Below are positions 34,137 through 47,900 of a stretch of 64,000 bases of DNA, piece after piece (within the stretch, counting starts at the first letter, position 1; each line of letters starts with the position of its first letter). The stretch lies in contig CANNZV010001613.1 of assembly GCA_947561585.1 (NCBI GenBank), positions 73,785 to 137,784 on the forward strand, in the 5' to 3' direction. This DNA is from Caprella mutica. Its lineage: Eukaryota > Arthropoda > Malacostraca > Amphipoda > Caprellidae. Both the position numbers and the translations under genes were made by a program. The notes beneath the pieces were generated by a model. The model worked only from the letters and a program-made list of their open reading frames with translations, ran no database searches and was not told the DNA's origin.

Positions 34137-35871
34137 ATATCTTAAAAGTATCAATCCATTTCTGTCTCATCTCAGGTAGAATTGCCTCCTCCTCCACATA
34201 TCCCCAATAAATTTCTTACACTTCTCTGCATCAGCATCACCAACAAACAACAGAATCTCAGCCAACTCAAAGTCCTGCACATTATATTCGATTCTGATCT
34301 GCTGGTAATTTATACATTCAACAAGAAAATGGTTAAGTGTTTCCTCTTCCCCTCGAATTCGATCACACACTCTACATACCCCATCTTCTCCCCAACTACG
34401 TCTCCTCCATCCCAAATTCATGGAGTCACTTCTTGCTCTGAACATAAGGACTGAATTCCAAGTATTGTCATAGTAAGGTTCCTTGCAAATCTTGGACTTA
34501 AACTGTCTGTACAGAGCAAGAGTCGTCAGTCCCTCCATCTCTCTCTTCCAGTTTCCCTCATCATAGTCATTTACTCTTGCATTTATTTCTGAATCAGAAA
34601 TACTTGCCAACTCAGTCAAGTTGTCTATAGCAATTTCACTCATATAATTTTTCATGCACTTCATTAAACTATCCCTTTCCTGATTAAACATATCCTCATA
34701 GATTTCCTGCACCAAATTACCTGATTCTCCATTTATCACCTGCCTTCCATACTTCAATTTCATTTTCATATCTCTTACTATTACATTAGATACTCCCAAT
34801 TCTCCTCGTAGAGATGCAACTGCAACATGACCTGGTCCCCCCAGAATAAAACGCCAAACCTTATTTTCTTCTCGTTGCAATTCTTTGAGCTCATTTTTAT
34901 TCCAGGAGATGACAGAAGATCCAAACATAATAGAAGGTACGATGATACTCTCCCAGTAAGTTTTGCCAACCAGCACTTTATTGCAACTTTTGGAGATAAC
35001 AGAATAAGTTAAGTTGGAGAATCTTTTGCTTTCCTTAATTTTACTCTCTTTGTGAAGCTTAAAACTATCATTATGAACACTGACTCTAATACCCAAATAT
35101 TTAATACTTTCTTCAATTTTAATCCCTTCTATTTGATCAATTCTCACTTCAGTATTTATAGCTAAAACCACACTCTTATCCTTATTTATCTTCATTCCCA
35201 AGTCTGCAGATACTTCATTCACACTCCTTATCAGACTTCTCATCTCCCCAGCAGAGTGTGCGAGAAGTAAACCATCATCAGCAAACATTAACAGAGGTAT
35301 CTTGAATTTGCTATTTTTAAATCCCAAACCTGTAAGCATAAAGCATCATCTTTTCTATTAATAAATTCATCACCATAACAAATAGCCAAGGAGAGCCAGT
35401 GCACCCTTGTCGTATCCCACTACTAGCCTCGATATTACCTATCTCCAGATTACCAAAAAATATTCTACATCTATCATGACTGTATATCTGGGCTATAATG
35501 TCAATAAGTTTAGGCTCACATCTATATTTCATTAGTACTTTCACTATCTGCTGCCTGTCAATAGAGTCAAAAGCTTTGGCAAAGTCTATCGCAGTTATAT
35601 AGAGTGGCTTTTTCAATCTTCTTGACTCCACGATGCAATATCTCAAAATTAACAGGTTGTCTTCAATACGTTTCCCCTTTGTAAATCCTGATTGAAGCTC
35701 CAAGATACATCTCTGCGATTTCATGTGCTGGTATATCTTCTCCTTCAGTAGACTCATGAAGAGTTTGTAGGAAGTACTGTTTAAGGAAATTGGCCTGAAT
35801 TCGGAACACTTAGGTTTTGACTTTTTAGGTATGAGCACAGTCTTAGACTCTTTCCAATGTTCTCCTTCCAA
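34089..35871 (-). mobile_element. 5'-truncated LINE (non-LTR retrotransposon) with poly(A) tail
   Basis: On the minus strand, two overlapping frames make up the reverse transcriptase and C-terminal region. The first (35871-35317) has FRPISLN, AIDFAKAFDS and GIRQGCTGSPW. The second (35339-34167) has the FADDGLLLA box and a C-terminal C-x2-C...H-x4-C knuckle (CRVCDRI...HFLVEC). The frame is broken once, at a 7-bp tandem duplication (aagcata/aagcatc, 35334-35347). A 44-nt poly(A) (34089-34132 as T) ends the element. ORF1 and the endonuclease are missing, as usual for truncated copies. The long pure tail and single lesion suggest recent insertion. Confidence 0.88.
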
Positions 35872-35977
35872 TGTTCCAATGTTCCAATGTTTTAAAAAAT
35901 CCTCGATTTGAACGAAAAAATCTAAAGCGCGGAAAACAGCATGAATAGAGAGCGTGAAACTGAAACATGTGGGATAT

Positions 35978-36864
35978 AGGCCTTGTTACACGGTGCGAGT
36001 TTAATTACTGTCATGACAGTGGACAATAGCTGTCCCACTGTACTCTCATGCCAGTAGCTCGACTCGCCTCATCCGGTCACACAAAAGCGAACTGCTGGCT
36101 TGTAAATCGACAGCTACTGAACCTACACTAGCTCACATTGTGTATTATAATATTTATTTAATAAATAAATAAGTTTTTTATTAATTAATATTTTTTTATT
36201 TTATTAACAATTTATTAATTTAATTGACATTTTTATCAAATTAATCAACAATTTATTAATTTAAATAATAATTTATTAATTAAATTAATATTTTTAAAAT
36301 TAATATTTTTATTCATTAAATTCAAAAAATTATTAATTTAATTAACATTTTATTAATTTACTTAACATTTTATTGATTTAATTAATATTTCGTTAATTAA
36401 TTTAACCTTTAATTAATTGGATAAATATTATGGATATTAATTTTTTCTATTCATAATATTCAATATAGAACTTTCGAACTTATATAAGATATACGTGCAT
36501 TATTAACCATCAAATAAAACCCCAAACAATATGAAGCCGATTCAAACGAAAATATTACAAATCGGCTACCTATAATTGAATACAAAATTATTCAGGTTCA
36601 GAATAGAAAAAACTATATCTGCATGACATACGAGTTATTGTTATATTGCAATACCATGCAAGTTGACATCCGAGTTTCGTAGGCGAGTGGCTGACTCGCC
36701 CATGAGTGGCGAGTAATAACAATTTTTTTGTAGTAACTCGCATGCGAGTTACCTACTAACCCCCTTGCACATGACAGTTACTCAACCGATGCGGTGCGAG
36801 TAGCAGCAATACAGTAACTCGCTAGGCCAACTCGCACGTTTACTCGCACCGCGTAACAGGGCCT
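35978..36864. mobile_element. 0.9-kb TIR element, AGGCCYTGTTACACGGTGCGAGT ends
   Basis: Left end aggccttgttacacggtgcg; right end, reverse-complemented, aggccctgttacgcggtgcg. The GGTGCGAGT/ACTCGC motif recurs several times near both ends (36660-36850). The centre is extremely AT-rich (36130-36420). No transposase and no clear target duplication. Confidence 0.65.
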
Positions 36865-36869
36865 TTGAA

Positions 36870-38692
36870 GGGTGGGCCAAGAAATAGGGGTTTCGGGCAA
36901 ACTTCAGAATCTTCATATGGAATAGACGAATAGTTATAATAAGTTGATACGTAATGAAAAAAACATTGCATGCCAATTTCCAGGCCATTTCTGGATATTT
37001 TTGAGTTACTTCGAAACATTCGACATTTTGCGCAAAATAATATTTTCCCACTAAATCTGAAATATTTGATTTTTTTCTATGGAATATGTAAAATTAGTTG
37101 GCACGTTATGAAAAAAACAGAACATGCAATTAAAATTGCAGTTTATAATTTTTGATACTTTATAGTTGCCCTGAGCCCTTTATTTGTAAAATATATAACT
37201 ATTACAATATTTTTCTTCAAATTAGCTTCTATAGAGCAGGGGTGGGCAAATGCAGCACTCAGTGCTATTTTGGCCCTCAGCGCGGCCCCACTGCCCACCA
37301 GGAAAAAAGTGCTTTGTTTTCTTTCAAAGAAATTTTAGAATTTTTAGCCCTGACTGGTCTATAAATGAAAAGGATAATATAGAAGAGTATGGTCAACTAA
37401 TTGAAGAACAATATATTTGTAATGACCTTGATACTTTGATATTCAATTTTATCTGTTAATATGGTATTTTTTGTTTGTAACAATAGTGCCGGTGTTTAAT
37501 TCATTTACCTCTGTCTCTTTTTATCTAGAACAGTTAATTTTATATCTTTCATACGCTTGTCTTGGGATATTCAAACACTGTGGTAAAACTTTATGCAATC
37601 ATTTTTGATTTCCTTTTTTAATAAGTTAGGCAGCCATAGTATTTTATACTGTGCATTTATGAGTTACTTATGCAAGATAGCTTATTTTTGTTTTTATTGT
37701 GAATTATTTTCACATGAAGCAAAAATTATTATATAAAATTTATTAATTCTTTTTAATGCAAATGATAAATTTACTACCAATATATATGCGCAAAATATTT
37801 ACCTTTGTACATATACGTAATTCAATTAAATCTACCACCTCATTATATAATTACTCAGTATCCCCAGTAATTTAGAAAATGAAAAGAAAATTGACACTGA
37901 GATTCCATCTTTCGGCACTGAAAAACACAACATGTGCCCACCCCTATAATCTAGAGCAATCATGCTCTTATTGTGATAAGATAGAAGTAGGCCTAATACA
38001 ATTCTCCAAATGACTTTGTGAATTGTATTGATTTCATTTTATTAAAGCATTTATCAATATTTTCGTATTGCAACAATTTCGAATTTACTCGGATATTAGC
38101 AATTGGATAATAATAACCCATGCAATTCGCTTTGTCTACTTTTTTGAGTTACCAATTGTCCCAAATATTGAAATGTAAGTTTATTAATCAATAATCTATA
38201 TTTCTCCTCAATTTCTAGCATACCTACAATTCTCTATATTATGTTCTTCATTGAGCACCAGACCTCCATAAGTGTGGAGCACTGCACTGACTACAGTCTC
38301 CAGCGGTGCCTAAATTCGAACAATTTGGAGGGGTGGGTGCAACTGGAAACATTATCGTACCTGAAGAAAAACTCGTCGTTGAGGGTCAATCATTTATTGT
38401 TATTGTTATTTATTGTTATTGGTCTGTTTTTTCCGGCACAGACACCCAGAATAAGCTCTTCTCAAACTATCGTCCTATTCTAAATGATATTGAATCAGAA
38501 TTTATGAATTTTTGCCAAAATGTAGTAAAAATCTCCAAAAATCTTACTTTTCTGATATTTCATTCGCTTGGGGGCAACTTTTAATAATATCAGAATTCAC
38601 TCACATTTCAGTACACATACATTTACTTGTCATATCAACTTTGTATCATTATTTCATAAGTAATATCCAAAACCTCATTTTTTGGCCCACCC
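36870..38692. mobile_element. 1.8-kb candidate TIR element, GGGTGGGCCA ends
   Basis: gggtgggccaagaaataggg on the left matches the inverse of the right end, gggtgggccaaaaaatgagg, over about 20 bp with few differences. It starts 5 bp after the previous element. It contains the hAT-type MITE at 37238-37955. Frames inside (38241-38584) are short and unconvincing. Confidence 0.4.
37238..37955. mobile_element. hAT-type MITE, CAGGGGTGGGCA ends
   Basis: Left end caggggtgggcaaatgc, right end tgtgcccacccct, inverted. Flanks ctatagag on the left and atctagag on the right form an imperfect 8-bp duplication with a hAT-like CTAGAG core. Next to the left end is a GC-rich stretch (cagcgcggccccactgccca) typical of subterminal regions of these elements. 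No transposase. Confidence 0.65.
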
Positions 38693-40524
38693 TATTCTAT
38701 ATGTATTTAAAGTAATTATAACAGATGAATTTTAATTTAACTCATTTAAGAGTATTACAAAACTTGCTGTACAGTGTACACCTCATTTGTACGGAACGCC
38801 CACTTCTAAATGCAGTCTTTAGTATTAATTTAATCAGTCAATATTAAGATTAAGTAATTTTATTTATGTTTACAGCTTATGGATTAAACTGTTAGAAAAA
38901 TAATTCTAGAAATGTTATTCTTCTATTTATACTAATCGAACTCAGGGCCGACGTTTTCATGCCGGTCTCGGTGTATTGGAGAAGCACAGGCCTGACATTG
39001 GCATACCTCACGGATGACCACCGGCCCAGAACAGTATAACTCGGTACAACCGACTTGTTTCTAGTGTTTGGCCAGTGTAAATCCGACGTTTTGTCAACTC
39101 ATTGGCCAAGTTCTGGAAATAATGACTTATAAACGTCTTATCAATGCCGGCAATTCACTTGATATTGCCGATATATGGTCAGTGCTATTTTCATATGAGG
39201 TGTAGTAGATTACGCTATACAGAGCACGCAGAGACAACAAGGCAGTACTTCTCAACATGAGTGACCGTCCTACCAATACATCTTATATGTAGATCAAAAT
39301 CAGGGGGAAACAATATATATTCAAACTCACATCTATATTATATTACCTACGCTAATTTAACCAAATGATAATATTATAGGCATAATTCGAAATCTAAATT
39401 CAAAGTTCAACTTACAATCTGAATAATTATTTCAATCGGAAATTTTTTTTTTAAACTAAATATATGATTTAACTGGCGGCCAGACTCATTTTGATGAAAT
39501 AAATAAATAAAGTTTTACAATAAAACTTGAATGGATAACACACCCATATATATTATATTGCCAGAAACGGCTACAATTTCAAAGATATACTTAATATGGC
39601 TATTTGGTGTGATTAAAGTTGGGTGAGATCGTTTACACCTAACCTCTCTGATTGTCTGGCGAGAACTGCTCAATAAAATCGGTAGACCAGTAGCCAAATA
39701 TGTACGATTACATCAAAAAATTAACTGTATTGGTTAACCAGCTAGTGTTTTCCTTCATTAATTGGATCAGTGCTCTTTGCCACCCGTTGCTCAATGTCAT
39801 TTTCATTGCAATCGTACAACGTCGCTTACCTTACGTCTGAACCTGTTCCTGAATAACCTTTTCGAGTCATACATATGTATATAATTTTCTTGATAAAAAA
39901 CATACAATTTTTCAATTCGTTTAAGGAACACGAGCTCAAAAATGCAGGAGATTTCATTTATGAATTGATATAAAACATTGTACTACAATAATAACAATAT
40001 AACATTGATAAGTGATTATATTTTCATTATCTTCAACTATATCTTTATCTGTTTCCCGACATTTCACTCTCATTCGTTTCATAAATTTAAAAGTTATCCC
40101 TTATTTGCCCCAACACTTCCTAAAAATGGGAATATAAATAAGGGCTTCATGAATTCATTTCATTCATCAGTAAATATCCTTATCCTTATTTTGGGCCTAA
40201 TTTATTAGTGTCATGATTATTATTCATATTATTCTTTTTCGAAAGTCATTATTAACTATGAAAAGTAATAGAGCTTTAATTTAGAGGTCATATATACATG
40301 ATGATATTTTGGTTCCTACTTCCACCTCTATTTCTGAGAGTACGAGGGACGAATTTTTTCAAAAATGGCTTAAATTATTTGGAAAGTACTTAATCACAAT
40401 ATCCAATACAGAAATTAATACCATTTTTCATCCTATAGAATATCGAAGACGTTCACTTCAATAACTTCCTTAATATTGGTTAGATTTGAATTCGGTTTGT
40501 CTTTATACAATCTCAAGGCTTCAA
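38693..40524. other. Intergenic, no gene seen
   Basis: AT-rich, except for a more GC-balanced block at 38945-39250 with repeated gccgacgtt/tccgacgtttt and accggc motifs that could be part of an unknown repeat. No frame above 80 codons with protein-like composition. Confidence 0.4.
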
Positions 40525-40635
40525 CCTTGGCAACAAAAGTTTATTCCTATGATAGTAAGGGAATACCTCAGGAAAGATAGATTGAATTCTGAGATATTCC
40601 TCTAATACCCCAGGAATAATTCCTACTTGCCACGG
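40525..40635. mobile_element. Diverged 111-bp copy of the CCCAGG-family MITE
   Basis: Aligns along its whole length with the 110-bp MITE at 8441-8550: ccttggcaacaaaagtttat at the left, taagggaatacctcaggaa in the middle, caggaataattcctacttgc at the right. Both tips have lost the perfect CCCAGG. Confidence 0.6.
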
Positions 40636-40940
40636 AGAATCTTGATACAAATGTTAATAATAATGATTATTTCGATTATTCCAGTTTGAGATTTGGTCCG
40701 AATTTACTAGACCCAGAAAATTCTTTCTTAAAGGTCCCCTTCACTCTAAATTGAGATTTAGAGTGAAATATTCCTGCACTCAACCTTCACTGTCTGATAT
40801 TTCTAAGTTTCTCCTAGATTCAATAGAAGAACAAGTAAAAATTACGAACTTTCCTCCCTACTATTATAAATTTAATGGCAATTAGATATTTAGATTCTTC
40901 TTTAGATACTTAATATACTTTTTTTGGGGTGATGGTAATT

Positions 40941-41450
40941 ACACATAGAAAATTGTTTACTCATATTTAATGGGTCATCAATTTATTCTTTGAATCAATT
41001 TATTACGTGAGTTGAATGTACTTTATTCATGTTTTCACGTGTGTTAAAACAACTATGACGTGGTGTGTCACCAAACATTAGTTAATTAACAAAAAAAAGT
41101 TAATTCAATTCATTTTATAGATTGAATCAACTTACTATGGGAGTTAATAGTTGCTTTTTTGAGAATTTTAAAGTATGTTGAAACAACTATGACAGAGTGT
41201 ATTGTAGTAACTCACAAAGACTGTTAATCCAATATAACTGGTGTATAAATTAACTTACTATGCGAGTTGGCGCAACTTTTTTTAATTTGAGAGTGAGTCA
41301 AAACGACTTTTTTGTTTTAACCAACGTCAATTTAACTACTTTTAAGTAGTACCTGCAACTCACTACGTAGGTAGGCGCAAAAATAACCCATTCATATGAG
41401 TCAAAACAAATCATAGTTGATTTGATTCAACTAATCGTTTCTCTGAGTGT
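40941..41450. mobile_element. MITE with internal tandem units, copy 2
   Basis: Second member of the family in receptor intron 6 (21451-22040). Shared blocks include tttactcatatttaatgggt and caactatgacgtggtgtgtc. This copy keeps an inverted right end (tctctgagtgt) matching the left acacatagaaaa. It has fewer internal units than copy 1. Confidence 0.65.
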
Positions 41451-44400
41451 AGTTAGAGGAATATATATTCATTTTTAATATGTCCATGATCAGCTTTGTT
41501 ATTGTTTCGAAGTTTTCGGCAATTGATCCTACTTTTCTTCGCTTGAAATTATGAGGGAAGATGAAAAATCAGAAGAATATTTTAATTTACATATTATAAT
41601 AAAATTTTCAACCAAATTTGAAATAGTTTGTTTTTCCATAACCAGTAACCTTATTTCTAATAAATAGAAAAATATTAAAAATAGAGTGGAGGCCACCTTT
41701 AATGCAAGATATAGAGCTCCATATCATACCTTAGGGTATCCACACTAAAGTGCATGGAACTCAAACTATAGTTTGATGCACTAAAGTGTCTCGCTTTAGA
41801 CACAAAGCCACAGGGTGAACTCGAAACACCTAGTTGCATCAGTTGAAGTTGTTTATTTTTCTCAGTGCAGACAGTGACCGATAGAATTGCTCCCAAACAG
41901 TTTGATTGGCAGATGTTCAGATGGTGGAATGAACACTAGGACGTTAAATTAAATTAGGAGTTCACCAAGAAACAGATTATCATAACAATGAGTTGAAAAA
42001 ACAGAAACCGTCAAGTAACCTTGGAAATATTTCCTAACTCAGTTTCATTTGAAGCCCGTCTAAACTTAGTCAACCAAAACAATGCCTCCAAACTGAAAAT
42101 AAAATATATCCTATACAATATTTCAAAGTCTCGACATTGTAATGAAACCAACCGAAATCTAATCGAACCAATACTACGGAATTTATTTAATTTTAAAATG
42201 TGGATCACTATACGAGTATACACCATCCTGTATATCTACTATGGTGAAATTTTTTATAGCATTAACTATAAATATCGTATTTCCCCTAATTTTATACCCC
42301 CTCTTCTCCCATAATTAAATATATACACACGTCATTATATATTTTAACACACCTGTTTTTGTGTTTTCAAATTATATCCCGATATATCGATTGATTGCAG
42401 TGATAATTGAATAATAATTGAATGTTTCATATTTAATTTGATTTTGCAGTCATTTGTGCTATATTGTTACATGTAAATCACTCTGCATGCTATTCCAGTT
42501 GATCACAGGTATGATTGACCTCAGAAAGGAGGTTGATACAAAGGTAACTAATTATCGTTTTATGCAGGTGTCATCACACCTGTGGAGGTAAGGGCTTAAT
42601 TGCAACTCAGTCTCAGTCCAACTACATTGCCAGCTAACTATTATTTCATTGTAATTATTGATTATTAGAATTATTCAATTAAATGTTATAACAAATAATG
42701 CAGTTTTATATCCACAAATATTAAACTGAAGCGAATTTTATAGTTTAAAATTTATTTTAACACGTATAACTTGTAACCTTAATGATGAAATATCTAAAAT
42801 ATAAATTAAGCAGACTGTGTGTAATTAAACATACAATCGGTGCAAAAATATACACAACCTACATTTATTATTATTTATCATTACTTTTTGAGATTTTTGT
42901 AGTGAACTGCGAAGATTCTTCTAACCCTCTAATCAGTGAATCAACGCTTATTGGAATGAGTCAGGTTTGGAAGATTTTCAATATAATGGTTGATGATGAC
43001 TGTATCAATGTGATGATACTGTTACTAGCGACTGTATACATCACATGTGTTCTGTACCAGCCAACCTGTGAGCCCCATGAGTCAGTGTGGAGTTGATGTT
43101 CCAGTGAGAGAGAGCTACTTTGTGAATAAAGTGACAGAAAAAGATGAGCCTTCCAGGGTGTAACTACGACAGATATACCTGTGTTTATTTTATATTTCAC
43201 CTGAGTAATGATGTTTAGTGATATTTCTAACCTCTGAAAGTGGAGTATGGTGATTTTTATCAAATGCAGTCCTATATTTGATACATATCTTCTGTCATAT
43301 ATCAATCATTATATACGTGTCATTTTCTTTATCAAAGTATTAGTAACGATAATTATCATTCAAAAACTATCTTAATTCTATTGTCGATCCAATTCTCACA
43401 GCAAATTATATTTGAAGGGAAGTATATAGGAACTTAAGATATAATGTTTCATTAATAATATTTCGATGATACACATACAGTGAATATACTGTACATATAA
43501 AAAAAACTTTGTGCAAGTTGGTGTGACGCCAATAATATTCTTTTATTGTTATTCCATGAGAGTGAATTAAATACTTGATCAGCTTTCTGTAATTTTTAAC
43601 CACAATTTTAATATTGAAGATCAATGGGAAACAACACTGCAGAGTTAGTTGTTAGACTGCAGGGACTAATATCTAAATTCGTACAAGTTTTTAACCTGGT
43701 TGCAACTCTTATCCTACTTCAAATTGGTAATATCTATCCAATCCAGTTATAACTGGCTTTCTAACCAACTGATAAATTGACAGTTCGATTTCGAAAAAGA
43801 AAAATTGAGCAATATAACGGGCCAATCGTACATACAGTCATATGTGAAACCATATAAACATTTTAAAATGTTCAAGTGTCCCAGGCAAACCATCGCGGGT
43901 CACTCACAAAGGAAGAAGTGATTCAATCTTAACATTCGCTTCCTACCTGTCGTCAAGAGAAGTGTCAATGCAAATCCTATCATGGCACTTTTGACATTAG
44001 CAAAGAAAAGATCATGTCAATCCGTGGAGTAGGTGGGCCTAACTTATTATGAATATGATCAAGACAATTTTTAAAATGGAGAGAAAAAATCCGCTTGAAC
44101 ATGAGCACTTGAGCAGGAATTTGGTTAAAGAAAAGTGGCTCGGTCATCAAGTTCTTTTAAAATATGAACAAATTTTACGGTTAACAGCTAGGGTCTCCGT
44201 CATACGGACTGACCAGTGGATCGCCTCCATAATTAAGTGTTGAAGTGGTCATGTAGTCAGAAATTTAATCATTGTCCTTCCCTAACCTATTAACGTTTAA
44301 TCAAATAAAATGTATGAATTTACTTACTGTTAATAGTTATTGACCGTTGTGATTTCAAAAATTGTACGCTAAAATTTCCTAAAGTGATATATCTTATTCG

Positions 44401-44959
44401 TAGGTAAATGAATTTAATTTACTGTAATTATTTCAAATTTTCTGAATATCTTCAAAAAATATAATGAGAGTGTGAATTTCTCTAATGTTTAAAATATTTA
44501 CAATTTACGAGAAGCAAATTAGTGTTTAAATTGGTGAATTTAAACTTTCATTTTGCAATTGGAATAATATTTTCTGAATATGCAACAAACTACATACGTG
44601 TTATTTCTCTTATTGATTATTATTATTTTATCTGAAAACATGAAATGAGATGCGCATACATAGAATCAGATTTCTTATTATAATTGAAATTATTAATCAT
44701 CAGCTTGAATCGACTTCTTGGAAATAAAATATCAATTATAAATCCTAAAATATCAATAGAAAACTGAAAGATATTTTTCAATTTAAAAAAATTATAGTTT
44801 TATGGCAGTTTAATGATAGTTTAAAAATAAAATATATCTTAACATAAATGCACCGTGAACAAGTATCAATAATACATGGTTTAGTGTTTTTCATTCTAAA
44901 ACGTTATCATCTATTTCCAGAAATTAGAATCTTTTCAGGAATATTTATTTACTTAAATC
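41451..44959. other. Intergenic upstream of the mucin-like gene
   Basis: AT-rich. The frame 42782-43096 (104 codons) includes a hydrophobic stretch, CINVMILLLATVYITCVLY, but no recognisable domain. 42450-42543 could be an exon (acceptor gattttgcag, donor aaaggtaact, peptide ending MIDLRKEVDTK), but no partner exon joins in phase. A small palindrome, cactaaagtgcatgg/gcactaaagtg, lies at 41740-41790. Just before the next gene, acceptor-like atttccag and cttttcag (44921-44939) suggest a 5' UTR intron. Confidence 0.35.
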
Positions 44960-47900
44960 ATGATGAAGTATTTAATTATATCTATAGTGTTACTACTATT
45001 ACAAAATTCCGGATTGGCTAGTTTTCAAACTCGAAGCAGACATGCGAATGTTTTTCAAGAATACAAAATAGATGACGGTATTGATTTGGAGTCTCTAAGA
45101 CAGAAAGCTTCAGCAAATGCAGCCATACAGAGGCAAGGAGTAACAGCAGCCCCAACTGAAGAAGTAACTACTCCTGTAATAACAACTCCAAAAGAAACAA
45201 CCACAACGGCACCTGAAGTAACAACTACAACGACGCCTGCAGAAGCAACCACAACGATGCCAGCTGTAACAACAACTACTACTTCTGCGGAACCTTCGGT
45301 AACCACCCCTAGTCCAGAAACTACAATAGAAATAATTGAAACATCTCAATCTACTAAACAAACAGATCCTGTTACAGATCTTACATCAACAGTTTCTCCA
45401 ACCACTACTGTTAAACCAGCCATTCAAGGACCATACAATATATCTGGCATTGATAAATGGAACTACACCTTCATTGAACATACTTCTTTCAACATGGGTA
45501 TGAACGGCTGGGATTTCACAGGCCTTTGGCTCAAGTACGACCTCAGCAAAGTAGGACCAGATCGTCCCAATCGTCCAGTGCCTCTTCCGAAACCTAACAT
45601 GGCTTACAAAGAAGGCTCACGCTATCAATTTCCAATGGCTGACATTGAAGGAGGGGGCAGCACAGGCGGTATCCTTGATGGTGTTGGTGATGATACTTTG
45701 ATTGTTAAAAGGTTGCCGAGATCTTTGCGTCTTAACGATGACGATAGTAGCAACGATAGCAGTGGCGAAATTAACGATGATGGCAGTTACAGCCGAAGTG
45801 ACGATAAGAGTGACAGCCGAAGTGACGGTAGTAGCAGTAGCGAAGAAGATAGCAGTGAGGAGAATGACCAAAACATCTCTGCATTATCAAGTACAGAAAA
45901 CCAAAATTCTACGAATATCAAACCTGACGACAATAACTGGGTCTTCATCAGTTTTGTAAGTATCTTTCAAATTATTCAAATAACTAATTTTTAAGTTGTT
46001 CTAAAATAAATAATTAATCTTTGCTAGTGATTAGAGCCTGGATATACAGATCTAACGAAAATAGTCGAAATAGCGTCAAAAATATTTTGTTTTAATGAAT
46101 AGTCAATCTTAACTTAATCATTTCTGAGATAATAATTATAATACACATGTCCTAATTTCTGAGTCATTTTCATACCTATTTACCATGTGTCTATACGTAC
46201 ACACAGTACACACACTACACACCATGACCTACATAGTGTGTGAATACAGGTGTGCTAGGTTAACATGGCTAGGAATGGTGGTACACATGTGGCACATATC
46301 TCTGACTATTAAATTATTGCGAAAAATAACCTTTCTATGCAAAATTCAATTCATAAACAGTAGTAAATGAATACAGAATTGCAATCAAGAGTGTGTTATC
46401 AAGCACTATTGGAATCGAAATAATTGTAGTTAAAAATGAAGTTTAAATTGGCATGTATCTTAATTTATAATTGGCAGTATTCTATTAACCTTAAATGTTT
46501 AATACTGAAAAGAAAAGTATGATTGAACTTTTTACAAATGAAACCACAATGAAAATGATTTTCAAACTACATACCTATACAACCACTCTTTCCTATATGT
46601 TCAAAGAGATCATTTACATTTCATACAGTCAATATTATATACTTTTAAAGAATTAACAATATTCATTTATGGTTTTTGATAAATGGTTATTAAAATACTT
46701 TAGTGATCGTGAACCACTCAATGATAGTGAACCATTCAATGATAGTGAACCATTCAATGATCTAGATTCTGTAACCAAACTTTGATCGTGAACCACACAT
46801 TCCCTGACTCATGACTCAGTGCCATAAAGATGTCAAGGTGACATGTGTACAAGATTATATCAATTTGGGTCATTCCATACACATTTATATATTTTATAAA
46901 AATGAATTACTATTATATTGCTCTTGTTATATCACTTTTTTCATATACATTAAAATTAAGATAAAATATAAAACAGTAATTTAGATTTAAGGTTATACGC
47001 TTACACTATTTTGTTGATAATAGACAAAACTGAAGAGTTCATTTGAAGTTTTACATTGGCTTAAACACTTTGAATATATAATATAGCTACTTGTGGTTAT
47101 CATAATACCTCGAAATTGAAAGTTATCCTGCGGATTGAAGCTTCCAGTCATTTAACTAACGATTTTATGGGTTGTTAATTTGAGAAACATTTCGCTATTA
47201 AATTTTTAGTAAAATGTTTCAGTTTCCTCTGATCAGTACAATTAGGCTCGAAATAACAGTGGTATAATATACATTTTGGTTTGAGTGGAAGAGGAGTAGT
47301 AACCTGAATATCTTTAGTTCAGAATGATCTTTACAAGAACCATTTAGGCAATGATGCCAGAATTTGGGAAAAATGAATAGATTCAGTCGAAAGTATATAA
47401 AACTGCACTACTACAATAGTAATTATATATAAACATAAATCAAAACTGAATTATTCACATATTCTGACTTTTTATAACTACATTTTTCATCTCAAAACTA
47501 ATGAATCAACTACGGATTTTGGTATATTCCACTGCCGTAGAATCCACTTCGGTAAATTAAGTAAAGTATACATTTTGTCACTCTAACCAGACGGCAAACC
47601 TTACCTAAGTTAAAGGTAATAATGTATATAATATTCACCTCGTGGTGGAGTTTACCGAGGTGGAATTTACCAGCCATCGATATGTACACATCAGATGATA
47701 GGAAATAAATTAAATACTGTTATTTCGAAGAGTTTATTCCATCCTATAGTTTGATATCTGCTTCATATGATCTAGTTTTAGACTTTCCTAACCCTATCAA
47801 CACAGAGCTACGGATCTTGTGCTCCAATTTGAAATGGGTGGGATGAAGTCATATTGGCCCCTTTACGTTTATGTATTGGTTTATTATGAATAGAGGGTTA

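Noticed and set aside
42450..43096. Possible small gene with exons near 42450-42587 and an ORF at 42782-43096
   Set aside because: The implied second intron would be only 24 bp and the phases do not join; no domain is recognised.
45055..45361. Minus-strand ORFs opposite the mucin segment
   Set aside because: They are shadows of the Thr-codon repeats in exon 1.
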